Assembly: GCA_965200115.1 (NCBI GenBank)
Contig: OZ241336.1
Span: 1,302,001 to 1,366,000 of the forward strand
Length of the DNA: 64,000 nucleotides
Source: JAPOUP01 sp026708635
GTDB lineage: Bacteria; Pseudomonadota; Alphaproteobacteria; Rhodobacterales; Rhodobacteraceae
Direction of reading: 5' to 3'
Shown: piece by piece, positions 48,870 through 57,281 of the stretch
Position numbering within the stretch: the stretch's first letter is position 1
Layout of the letters: the number at the start of each line of letters is the position of its first letter
Notes under the pieces: model-generated
What the model was told of the DNA's origin: nothing
The model's database searches: none
The model's input: the letters and a program-made list of their open reading frames with translations, nothing else
Position numbers and translations under genes: made by a program

Positions 48870-49724
48870 GTGAGCGTTCTCGAGAGTGTATTTGATACGG
48901 CGAGATCACGGAGCGCAAGAGTTGTGTTTCCCGAACTGGACGACCCAAGGGTCAAGGACGCGGCGGCACGCCTACGTTCCGAAGGAGTCGCACAACCGGT
49001 CCCGGTGGTCGAGCAACCCAGTGGATCCCACATCACCGCCCTGGCGGCAAACCGGAAGCTTAGCGAAGGGGTCGCCCGTAGGTTGCTGGCCCGCCCGCTA
49101 CACCGGGCCGCCGCTATGGTCAGCGCCGGGGAAGCGGACGCGATGGTCGCCGGCGCCAACACTCCGACCAGACGCGTGATCGAAGCCGCGTCAATCGGAA
49201 TCGGCCTTGCGGATGGCATTTCCACGGTGTCCAGCTTTTTCCTGATGATATTCCCGGATGCCGGCGCAATGATATTCGCCGACTGCGCGGTCAACACCAC
49301 ACCAAACGCGCGGGAACTGGCCGATATCGCCCTAGCGTCCCGAAGGTCGGCGGATACCCTGTTGGGATCGACGAAAGTCGCGTTGCTCTCCTACTCAACG
49401 GGATCGTCCGGAACCGGCCCATCGGTCGAGTTGGTTCGTGAGGCCGCCGAAGCTACCGGTTTGACCGGCCCGATCCAGGCGGATGCCGCTCTAAATCACT
49501 CCATCGCGACAAGGAAAGGTGTCGACGGCGGCGGAGCCAACGTGCTGGTATTCCCCAATCTGGATTCAGGCAACATCGCCTACAAACTTGTCCAGGAACT
49601 GGCCGGCGCCCGGGCAATAGGTCCCGTGCTGCAGGGACTCCGCAAACCCGTCTGTGACCTTTCGCGCGGCGCGGGCTCCGATGACATAGTCGCGGCCACA
49701 GCGGTCACCATCGCCCTGTGCTGA
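48870..49724 (+). CDS. pta: Phosphate acetyltransferase
   Basis: 284 aa, shorter than the usual 320-330 because the segment between the N-terminal Rossmann-like part and AAAMVSAGEADAMVAGA is compact. Other signatures: LADGISTVSSFFLMIF, DCAVNTTPNARELADIA, LLSYSTGSSGTGPSVELV, LNHSIATRKG, GGGANVLVFPNLDSGNIAYKLVQ. Start GTG 48870 follows GGGGAA. It converts acetyl phosphate from Xsc to acetyl-CoA. Convergent with xsc rather than in its operon. Confidence 0.88.
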   Translation: MSVLESVFDTARSRSARVVFPELDDPRVKDAAARLRSEGVAQPVPVVEQPSGSHITALAANRKLSEGVARRLLARPLHRAAAMVSAGEADAMVAGANTPTRRVIEAASIGIGLADGISTVSSFFLMIFPDAGAMIFADCAVNTTPNARELADIALASRRSADTLLGSTKVALLSYSTGSSGTGPSVELVREAAEATGLTGPIQADAALNHSIATRKGVDGGGANVLVFPNLDSGNIAYKLVQELAGARAIGPVLQGLRKPVCDLSRGAGSDDIVAATAVTIALC

Positions 49725-49839
49725 CGGGATCGTTCCGGATCACGGGTTTTCGTTAGTGGTTCCCGCCTCATATGGGTATGCCGGATCTATGCGGATCATG
49801 TGGCATGACTCCACTGTCGCGGCGCGGCCGCATGCGCGG

Positions 49840-51615
49840 CTAGACCATTGGCTGCGGACACATATCGCCCGGATCGATTCCCGCCACCTCGACCGGTGCC
49901 TTCATGGCATCGCGGCGGAATGGCTCACCGAGTTCCTGGTTGATCATCGCCTCTATCAGCGTTGTCTTTCCGGCCATCTGGTCCCTGATCGCCTGCATCA
50001 GCATGTCGGTCAGCTCCTCCATGGTCCGCGCGACCACACCGATCAGTCCGCATGCTTCGGCGATGGAGGCGTAGCTTACCCGCTCACCGAGCTCGGTTCC
50101 AACGAAATTGTCGTCATACCAGAGGGTTGAATTCCGCTTTTCCGCGCCCCACTGGTGGTTGCGGAACACAATCTGGGTAATCGCCGGCCATTCCGCCCGC
50201 CCGATCGCCGTCAACTCCGTCACCGCGATCCCGAACGCTCCGTCACCCGAAAAGCCGACGACCGGAACGTCCGGACAGCCGATCTTGGCCCCGATAATGG
50301 ACGGAAGACCGTAGCCGCACGGTCCGAACAGCCCGGGAGCGAGATATTTCCTGCCTTCCTCGAACGTCGGATAGGCATTACCAATGGCGCAATTGTTACC
50401 GATATCGGAGGAAATGATCGCATCCTTCGGAAGTCCCGCCTGAATCGCGCGCCAGGCCATGCGCGGACTCATCCAGTCAGGCCTGGCCGCGCGCGCGCGC
50501 TCGTTCCAGGTCGTTCCCGGATCGTCCTCCTCATGATCCATGCTCGAGAGACGCTGGGCCCAGGCCGATTTCGTCCGCGCGATGATCGCCCTGCGTTCGC
50601 TCCGGCCCCGGTCTCCCGCATCGTCCGACAGACGCGTGAGGATCCCGTCCGCAACCTTGGCCGCGTCGCCTACGATACCCACGGATATCCTTTTGGTCAG
50701 CCCGATCCGGTCGGGGTTGACATCAACCTGGATGATCCTGGCGTCGTCCGGCCAGTAGTCGATTCCGTATCCGGGAAGTGTGGAGAAAGGGTTGAGCCGC
50801 GTTCCCAACGCCAGAACGACATCAGCCCGCGAAATCAGCTCCATTCCCGCCCTGCTTCCGTTGTACCCCAGAGGACCGGCGAACAGAGGATGCGAGCCCG
50901 GAAAAGCGTCGTTATGCTGGTAGCCGACACAGACCGGTGCGTCCAGACGTTCGGCGAGCGCCATCGACTCCGGTATCGCTCCGCCGAGAACCACACCGGC
51001 ACCATTGAGGATTACCGGAAACTCCGCATCGCTCAGAAGTCCGGCCGCCTCGGCCAGGGCCGCCTCTCCGCCTGACGGACGCTCGAACTCGACAACCGCC
51101 GGAAGTTCAATGTCGATCACCTGCGTCCATACATCACGTGGAATGTTGATTTGCGCGGGACCGCTGGCACGACGGGCATTGACGATCACCCTGTTAAGCA
51201 CCTCCGCTATCCGTACGGGATCCCGAACCTCTTCCTGGTATGTAACCATGTCCCTGAAGGCCGCCATCTGCTCGACCTCCTGAAACCCTCCCTGCCCGAT
51301 CGTCCTGTTCGCCGCCTGTGGCGTCACGAGCAGCAACGGCGTGTGGTTCCAGTACGCTGTCTTCACCGCCGTCACGAAGTTCGTGATTCCAGGGCCGTTC
51401 TGCGCGATCATCATGCACATGCGGCCGCTGGCGCGGGTATAGCCGTCCGCCATCATTCCGCCGGATCCTTCATGTGCGCAGTCCCAGAACGTGATTCCAG
51501 CCTTAGGGAACAGATCGGAGACCGGCATGAACGCCGAGCCGATGATACCGAACGCACATTCGATCCCGTGCCGCTGCAACACTTTGACAAAAGCTTCCTC
51601 GGTTGTCATCCTCAT
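49840..51615 (-). CDS. xsc: Sulfoacetaldehyde acetyltransferase
   Basis: 591 aa thiamine diphosphate enzyme that cleaves sulfoacetaldehyde with phosphate to sulfite and acetyl phosphate. MRMTTEEAFVKVLQRHGIE is the conserved Xsc N-terminus, with GIIGSAFMPVSDLF and CAHEGSGGMMADGYTRA; the TPP site is VVGFSGDGAFGIAVTEL with FRNHQWGAEKRNSTLWYDDN. The start is ATG 51615, preceded by GGAG eight bases away; the frame runs on upstream without similarity. Two TauR-like boxes lie 82-114 bases upstream. Confidence 0.96.
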   Translation of the reverse strand: MRMTTEEAFVKVLQRHGIECAFGIIGSAFMPVSDLFPKAGITFWDCAHEGSGGMMADGYTRASGRMCMMIAQNGPGITNFVTAVKTAYWNHTPLLLVTPQAANRTIGQGGFQEVEQMAAFRDMVTYQEEVRDPVRIAEVLNRVIVNARRASGPAQINIPRDVWTQVIDIELPAVVEFERPSGGEAALAEAAGLLSDAEFPVILNGAGVVLGGAIPESMALAERLDAPVCVGYQHNDAFPGSHPLFAGPLGYNGSRAGMELISRADVVLALGTRLNPFSTLPGYGIDYWPDDARIIQVDVNPDRIGLTKRISVGIVGDAAKVADGILTRLSDDAGDRGRSERRAIIARTKSAWAQRLSSMDHEEDDPGTTWNERARAARPDWMSPRMAWRAIQAGLPKDAIISSDIGNNCAIGNAYPTFEEGRKYLAPGLFGPCGYGLPSIIGAKIGCPDVPVVGFSGDGAFGIAVTELTAIGRAEWPAITQIVFRNHQWGAEKRNSTLWYDDNFVGTELGERVSYASIAEACGLIGVVARTMEELTDMLMQAIRDQMAGKTTLIEAMINQELGEPFRRDAMKAPVEVAGIDPGDMCPQPMV

Positions 51616-51696
51616 CGAACGGTCTCCTGTGCAATGGTGAGGGCGAAACGGTCCGTGCCTGCGTTCGGACTTACTACGTCGCGACGGTTTCAGCCA

Positions 51697-51729
51697 ATAG
51701 GGCCAGCTTCCGGCATCCAATAAGTCCAG
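51697..51729 (-). promoter_or_regulatory. TauR-like direct repeats upstream of xsc
   Basis: On the minus strand CTGGACTTAT (51729-51720) and CTGGCCCTAT (51706-51697) are direct repeats with a 23-base period. The first matches the CTGGACYTAA motif, which I recall as the Rhodobacter capsulatus TauR site, at nine positions. TTGGCT with TAGTAA further downstream may be the promoter. Confidence 0.6.
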
Positions 51730-51785
51730 ATATCCGCAAGTCTCTGCCGGGTTGGAACCCGGTTGACGGAATGGACACCAGCGGA

Positions 51786-53303
51786 TCAGGCCGCGCGATG
51801 GATCAAGCGCGCGATCCGTTCGATACCTTCCGGAATCCGCGCCTCCTGAATCGAACTGTAGGCTAGACGGTAATGGGAATGGTCCTCGTCCAGTGGACCA
51901 AAGAAAACCCGCCCGGGTTCGATCAGAACGCCCTCCGAGCGCAGGCGGAACGCCAGCTCCGTCATGTTCACGCCCCGCGGCGCCCTCATCCAGAAACTCG
52001 AACCGCCGATAGCGCCGTGCGCCGCCACGTCAAGCCCATACTCGCGGATCGCCTGATCCATCACCTTCCGTCTTCCGGCATAGGCTTCACCGATCCGGCG
52101 GAGCTGGGCGTGGTAATGGCCGAGACCGAGAAAATGGGCGAGCGTGCGCTGGATCTGTCCCGGCGGATGCCTAAGCACAAGCGCCCTGAGTGCCCGCGCC
52201 TCACGGATGAACGGCGCTGGCCCGACAAGATATCCAAGGCGCAAACCGGGAAAAACCGATTTCGAGAACGATCCTATGTATACCACGGCTCCCGCACGAT
52301 CCAGCGACTTCAGCGCGGGTGGGGAAGACCGCACCAACGACATCTCAAACTCGTAGTCGTCCTCGACAACTATGAACCCGTCGCGTAGGGCGAGATCCAG
52401 CAACTGCCTCCGACGCGATAAGGGCATGGTCGCGTTGGTAGGGCAATGATGGCTGGTAGTGGTGAAAACGACGTCCAAGGCGGGCGGAAGCGCCTCCGGC
52501 GGGAGGCCCGCTTTGTCAACATCGACGCAGGTAACCCTGCAGCGGGTCTGCTGGAGTATCTCGCGCAGTTCGGGGTAGCAGGGATTCTCGATCGCCGCGA
52601 CCCGCCTCTGGTTCAGCAGCACCTGAGCGGCGAGCCAGAGGGCATTCTGGGCACCAAGGGTCAGAAGCACTTCATCCTGCACCGCCGCGATTCCGCGTCT
52701 TGGAAGTATGTGGCGGGTTATGAACCCGACCAACTGTTCGTCATCACGCTCGTAATAGTCCGCCGTCAAAGCGCTGAACTCACGCTGTCCAAAAGCCATA
52801 AGCGCACAAAGCCGCCAATTCTGGTGATCGAACAGCGAGGCGTCCACCTGCCCGTAAATGAATGGATAGCGATATCCATGCCAGTCCGATGGCCGCGCGA
52901 GCCTCCGGTAACCCGAGAACCGCTGCCCGATCGCCCGGCTCCAGTCCACCATGTCCGCACCCGTCCTTCGCAACGGCCGAACGATGGGCGGCGGCACACG
53001 GGTGGACACATAGTATCCCGACCTGTCACGCGCATCGAGAAAGTCATTGGAAACCAGTTCCGTGTAAGCCATGGTCACGGTGACCCTGCTGACACCGAGG
53101 CGGGAGGCAAGCCTGCGTGTCGAGGGCATCCTGTCCCCGGGCCGCAGACGTCCCGCCAAGATCCCGTCGGTTACAAGCTGCCGGATCTGCTGCTGCAGCG
53201 TTCCGCTGAAGCCGGGATCAAGAAAGAAACTCTCGGCAGGGACCGTAACGCCCCCCGGTGCGGCCCGGGCTTCCTCAATGGAGGCCATGGTAACGCGCCG
53301 CAT
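51786..53303 (-). CDS. tauR: TauR-like MocR/GntR transcriptional regulator
   Basis: 505 aa. N-terminal GntR winged helix (GTLQQQIRQLVTDGILAGRL, MPSTRRLASRLGVSRVTVTMAY, residues about 28-100) fused to a class I aminotransferase-like domain. The PLP lysine is in YIGSFSKSVFPGLRLGYLVG, preceded by VVEDDYEFEM. The family activates taurine genes on sensing taurine and PLP. It follows tpa on the same strand and precedes xsc. ATG 53303 or the ATG five codons later may be used. Confidence 0.88.
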   Translation of the reverse strand: MRRVTMASIEEARAAPGGVTVPAESFFLDPGFSGTLQQQIRQLVTDGILAGRLRPGDRMPSTRRLASRLGVSRVTVTMAYTELVSNDFLDARDRSGYYVSTRVPPPIVRPLRRTGADMVDWSRAIGQRFSGYRRLARPSDWHGYRYPFIYGQVDASLFDHQNWRLCALMAFGQREFSALTADYYERDDEQLVGFITRHILPRRGIAAVQDEVLLTLGAQNALWLAAQVLLNQRRVAAIENPCYPELREILQQTRCRVTCVDVDKAGLPPEALPPALDVVFTTTSHHCPTNATMPLSRRRQLLDLALRDGFIVVEDDYEFEMSLVRSSPPALKSLDRAGAVVYIGSFSKSVFPGLRLGYLVGPAPFIREARALRALVLRHPPGQIQRTLAHFLGLGHYHAQLRRIGEAYAGRRKVMDQAIREYGLDVAAHGAIGGSSFWMRAPRGVNMTELAFRLRSEGVLIEPGRVFFGPLDEDHSHYRLAYSSIQEARIPEGIERIARLIHRAA

Positions 53304-53365
53304 GCCGAGTATGCCCGTCCAAGGCTAGTGCCCGCCCGATCGTGGTATCACCGGCTTTCGACACC

Positions 53366-54757
53366 CTACGGAAACACTTTGGCTAGCGCCGTGCCAACCG
53401 CACGGGTGATCCGGTCGATATCATCCGGCTTGGCGACCAGCGCCGGCGAAAAACATAACGTGTTGTTGAAGCCGGGAACCGACCGGTTCGTCACGCCGAT
53501 AATCACACCCTCGGCGCCGCACTCGGCCACGACCCTTTGGGCCAGTTTCTCGTCAACCGGCTCACGCGTCTCACGGCTCGCGACCAGTTCGATCCCGCAG
53601 AATAGGCCCTTCCCGCGCACGTCGCCGATTACCGCATGTTTCTGGGACAGGTCACGGAGGTTGCCAATAAGCCGTTCGCCCATGACCAACGCGTTTTCCA
53701 GCAGTCCCTCGTCCTCGATGATACGCATGTTCTCAAGCGCGGCCGCCGGACCCGCGGCGCAACCTCCGAAAGTAGAGATGTCCCGGAAATAGTTCAGCGG
53801 ATCCTCGGCATCATCCTTGAACAGTTCAAACACCGCCTCGGTGGTCACCAGACACGCAATCGCGGCGTAGCCGCTTGCGACGCCCTTGGCCATGGTCACC
53901 ATATCGGGCTCGATACCGTAGTTCTGATAGCCGAACCACTCGCCCGTCCGGCCCACGCCGCAGACGACCTCGTCTATATGGAGCAGAATGTCATGCCTGC
54001 GGCAGATCTCCTGAACCCGGTCCCAGTATCCATCGGGTGGGGTGATGACACCTCCCCCCGCCGTGACCGGCTCCAGACAGAGTGCGCCGACGGTATCGGG
54101 TCCCTCTCGCAGAACCACGTCCTCGATGAGTCCAGCAGCGTATTCGCCATAGGATTCGGACGCCGGATCCCAGCCATCCTGGGCACGGTATTCAAGACAG
54201 TGCGGAACCCGGACGAAGCCGGGAGCGAACGGGCCATACTGCGCGTTTCGCTCATCCTGACCTCCGGCGCTAAGGGTGCCGATCGTGGTTCCGTGGTAGT
54301 CCCGGTCGCGGTAAAGGATCTTGAACTTACGGCCACCGTAACGTTTGTGGGCGATCTGACGAACCATCTTGAACGCCTTCTCATTCGCCTCCGAACCGGA
54401 ATTCGTATAGTAAACGCGGCTCATTCCAGGCATTCTGGCAACCAGCTTTTCCGCGAACAGCGCGCCCGGCACCGTGCCGGACGCACCCGCGAAATAGTTG
54501 AGCTTCAGGAGTTGCTCGTAGACGGCCCGGGCGATCGATTCGCGGCCGTACCCCACATTAACCGTCCATACGCCACCGGACAGGGCATCGAGGTACTCCT
54601 TTCCGCGGGCGTCCCATATCCGAAGTCCCTTCCCCTCGACAATGACGCGCGGATCGGTGAGCTCGAAAGGCTTGTGCTGGGTCAGGTGGTGCCAGACATG
54701 AGCGCGGTCGGCCTCGATCACGTGGGAAACGTCGTTTTCCGTGAGTTGAAGGTTCAT
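53366..54757 (-). CDS. tpa: Taurine-pyruvate aminotransferase
   Basis: 463 aa class III PLP transaminase. It converts taurine and pyruvate to sulfoacetaldehyde and alanine. HVWHHLTQHKPFELTDPRVI is the Tpa-type N-terminus; PLP-site elements are YYTNSGSEANEKAFKMVRQI, HIDEVVCGVGRTGEWFGYQ and MVTMAKGVASGYAAIA (lysine). The downstream gap of 62 bases to tauR suggests cotranscription. TauR-like boxes lie 85-117 bases upstream. Confidence 0.94.
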   Translation of the reverse strand: MNLQLTENDVSHVIEADRAHVWHHLTQHKPFELTDPRVIVEGKGLRIWDARGKEYLDALSGGVWTVNVGYGRESIARAVYEQLLKLNYFAGASGTVPGALFAEKLVARMPGMSRVYYTNSGSEANEKAFKMVRQIAHKRYGGRKFKILYRDRDYHGTTIGTLSAGGQDERNAQYGPFAPGFVRVPHCLEYRAQDGWDPASESYGEYAAGLIEDVVLREGPDTVGALCLEPVTAGGGVITPPDGYWDRVQEICRRHDILLHIDEVVCGVGRTGEWFGYQNYGIEPDMVTMAKGVASGYAAIACLVTTEAVFELFKDDAEDPLNYFRDISTFGGCAAGPAAALENMRIIEDEGLLENALVMGERLIGNLRDLSQKHAVIGDVRGKGLFCGIELVASRETREPVDEKLAQRVVAECGAEGVIIGVTNRSVPGFNNTLCFSPALVAKPDDIDRITRAVGTALAKVFP

Positions 54758-55403
54758 GGTCCAAACTCCCTGTGTCGACCGGATTTTGGCGGCCGGGTGA
54801 AGATTCCAGATTGCATAGACACCACAGAAAACGCAAGCGGGATAGGACCAGATATATCAGGTCCATAGATCCAGATACGGACGCGACCGCCGAGGGACGG
54901 CCCCGATACGTCATTTAGGTCATCGACATTCCCACCACCCGCGGAACGACCGGGGGCTAAACGGGCTTCGAAACAGCGTGGAGGATGGGGCGGCTCGGCC
55001 CGTTCGACACCTTATCGCCGCTTGACGGGTTCATATTACGGCCCGTCGCCGTAGCGTATTCGCGGATTTGCGCGTCCCCCTGGCGTCGGGTGCCCTCAAG
55101 GACCTTCGATACGGCATTGGGAACATCGCACCGGGCCGCTACACGCGCTGTCACGACCGCCACCCAAACTGCCGACCCTCGCTCCATGCGGGCAATCATG
55201 GCGGAGCGAAATTCCCGGGATCGGTGCCCGCGGAGCGCGGCGCGCGCCCGCGGAGTTAGCGCGGTCTCACCGGCTAGGCTCGCCCAAACTTCGGCCAAGA
55301 TCGGAACTAAGCTATTGTGCGTGGGAAAAATGGGGTCATAGTGATCAGGCTCAAAGCACACCGGTGACCTTCCGGAATTATGAAACATCACACGGAGGAC
55401 TAG
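54758..55403. other. Divergent control region between tpa and tauA
   Basis: 646 bases. The tpa-proximal end holds the TauR-like repeats. A minus-strand frame from 55320 to 54957 reads tolerably as protein (LAEVWASLAGETALTPRARA) but has no start context or family, so it is not called. GGAGG at 55395-55399 is the tauA ribosome site. Confidence 0.4.
54842..54874 (-). promoter_or_regulatory. TauR-like direct repeats upstream of tpa
   Basis: On the minus strand CTGGATCTAT (54874-54865) and CTGGTCCTAT (54851-54842) are direct repeats with a 23-base period, the same spacing and nearly the same distance to the start codon as at xsc. A weaker third copy, CTGGAATCTT, lies at 54809-54800. Confidence 0.6.
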
Positions 55404-56405
55404 ATGAAACTCAACAGCAAACTGAAGTCCCTCGCCGCGGGCGTGGCGATACTGGCGGGCGGCCAGGCCATGGCAACGGACGAGATCACCGTGGCCTATT
55501 TCCTGGAGTGGCCGATGCCGTTCCAGCACGCCAAGGTGAACGGCACCTACGAGGAGGAAATGGGTGTCGCGATCAACTGGGTCAGCTTTGACACCGGCAC
55601 CGCGATGAGCGCGGCAATGGCGGCCGGTGACGTGCATATCTCCGTCAGTCAGGGCGTGCCGCCATTCGTCGTCGCAACCTCGGCCGGCCAGGATATCCAG
55701 ATCGTCGATGTGGCGGTAAGCTATTCGGACAACGACAACTGCGTCGTGCACAGCGACCTTGAGATCGACCGGAACAGCGCCGGGGAGCTCGAGGGCAAGA
55801 AGGTCGCCGTTCCCCTCGGAACCGCCGCCCACTATGGCTTCCTGAGGCAGATGTCGCATTTCGGCATTGATGTTTCCGCCATGGAGGTCGTCGATATGCC
55901 GCCCGCCGAGGGCCAGGCCGCGCTCGCCCAGGCATCTGTGGACATGGCGTGCGGCTGGGGCGGTGCCCTACGTCGGATGATGGAAAGCGGCAATATCCTG
56001 CTGACCGGAGCCGAGAAGGAGGAACTGGGCATTCTTGTGTTCGACGTGACTTCCGCCCCGGCGAATTTCGTCGCCGAGGAAGGCGAGCTTCTCGCCAAGT
56101 TCCTGAAAGTCACCGCCGACGCGAACGCGATGTGGAACGCCGGCGGCGACGCGGCGACGGCCATGATCGCCGACATCGCGAAGGACGCGGGCATGGAGCC
56201 GGAAGACACGGCCGAAACCTTGGCGAGGTTCAAGTTCCCTTCCATTGACGACCAACTGTCCGGAAAATGGCTTGGAGGAGGTGCCCAGTCGTTCATGAAG
56301 GGCGTGGCCGATGTTTTCGTCGAAGCCGGATCCATCGATGCGGCGCTTGATAGCTATGAAGCTGCCGTCGACACCGGCCCGCTCCAGGCCGCCAGCGAAA
56401 TGTAG
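55404..56405 (+). CDS. tauA: Taurine ABC transporter substrate-binding protein
   Basis: 333 aa. Signal peptide MKLNSKLKSLAAGVAILAGG with cleavage after AMA. The mature domain is of the SsuA/TauA (NMT1) type: DEITVAYFLEWPMPFQHAKV, NWVSFDTGTAMSAAMAAGDV and GVPPFVVATSAGQDIQIVDV, then KVAVPLGTAAHYGFLRQM. Captures taurine in the periplasm for TauBC. First gene of tauABC. Confidence 0.92.
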   Translation: MKLNSKLKSLAAGVAILAGGQAMATDEITVAYFLEWPMPFQHAKVNGTYEEEMGVAINWVSFDTGTAMSAAMAAGDVHISVSQGVPPFVVATSAGQDIQIVDVAVSYSDNDNCVVHSDLEIDRNSAGELEGKKVAVPLGTAAHYGFLRQMSHFGIDVSAMEVVDMPPAEGQAALAQASVDMACGWGGALRRMMESGNILLTGAEKEELGILVFDVTSAPANFVAEEGELLAKFLKVTADANAMWNAGGDAATAMIADIAKDAGMEPEDTAETLARFKFPSIDDQLSGKWLGGGAQSFMKGVADVFVEAGSIDAALDSYEAAVDTGPLQAASEM

Positions 56406-56474
56406 CCCGAATCCGCGACCCGGCGCGGACATCGCGCCGGGTAACCATCAGGGCTGAGGGGGGGAGGAAAACCG

Positions 56475-57281
56475 ATGTCCGGCCTGGTTCTCGACAATGT
56501 TTCGATGCGCTTTGATCTACCAAACGGATCTTTCGTTCAGGCGCTTCTAGATGTTTCGCTCGACATCAAGACGGGCGAACTGATGAGTGTTCTCGGTCCT
56601 TCCGGCTGCGGAAAGACCACCCTTCTCAATATCGTGGCCGGCTTTCTGGCCCCTACGGAAGGAACCGTCACACTGAATGGCCACCCGGTCTCCGGGCCCG
56701 GTCAGGAAAGAGGCATGGTGTTCCAGAAAGGCGCTCTGTTCGAGTGGATGGATGTCCGGGAAAATGTTTCCTTTGGCCCAAAAATGAACAGGGTACCAAA
56801 ATCGGAACATGGTCCGAAGGTCGACCATCTGCTGGAAGTGGTTGGACTTGGTGACTTCACGGACAAAGCGATCTACGAGCTTTCGGGTGGCATGCAGCAG
56901 CGGGTGGCTCTCGCGAGGTGTCTCGCGAACGAACCTGACGTGATCCTGATGGACGAACCGCTCGGCGCGCTTGACGCCCTGACGCGCGAGAAAATGCAGG
57001 GCCTGGTCCTGAGGCTCTGGAAGGAGACCGGCAAGACCATCATACTGATCACCCACTCGGTGGAAGAGGCCCTCCTGCTCGGCGAACGCCTCATTGTAAT
57101 GGCCCCGAGGCCGGGCCGCATCCACAAGGAATACCGCCTTCCCTTCGCGGACATGAGCGTCGGCGCTGACCTGCGCGAAATCAAGCACCATCCCGACTAC
57201 AACGTCACCCGCGAGGAGATACTCAACATGATCTGGGACATGGAAGAGGAGATTATGGGCAGGACGGAGGCGGCGGAATGA
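56475..57281 (+). CDS. tauB: Taurine ABC transporter ATP-binding protein
   Basis: 268 aa. Walker A LGPSGCGKTTLLNIVAGF, GMVFQKGALFEWMDVREN, signature LSGGMQQRVALARCLA, Walker B VILMDEPLGALD, and H-loop ILITHSVEEALLLGERLIVM, as in nitrate/sulfonate/taurine importers. Overlaps tauC by 4 bases. Confidence 0.93.
   Translation: MSGLVLDNVSMRFDLPNGSFVQALLDVSLDIKTGELMSVLGPSGCGKTTLLNIVAGFLAPTEGTVTLNGHPVSGPGQERGMVFQKGALFEWMDVRENVSFGPKMNRVPKSEHGPKVDHLLEVVGLGDFTDKAIYELSGGMQQRVALARCLANEPDVILMDEPLGALDALTREKMQGLVLRLWKETGKTIILITHSVEEALLLGERLIVMAPRPGRIHKEYRLPFADMSVGADLREIKHHPDYNVTREEILNMIWDMEEEIMGRTEAAE

Noticed and set aside
54957..55859. 300-codon minus-strand frame across the tauA promoter region and tauA
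   Set aside because: Its upstream half is the antisense of tauA. The downstream half reads moderately well but lacks a start or any family.
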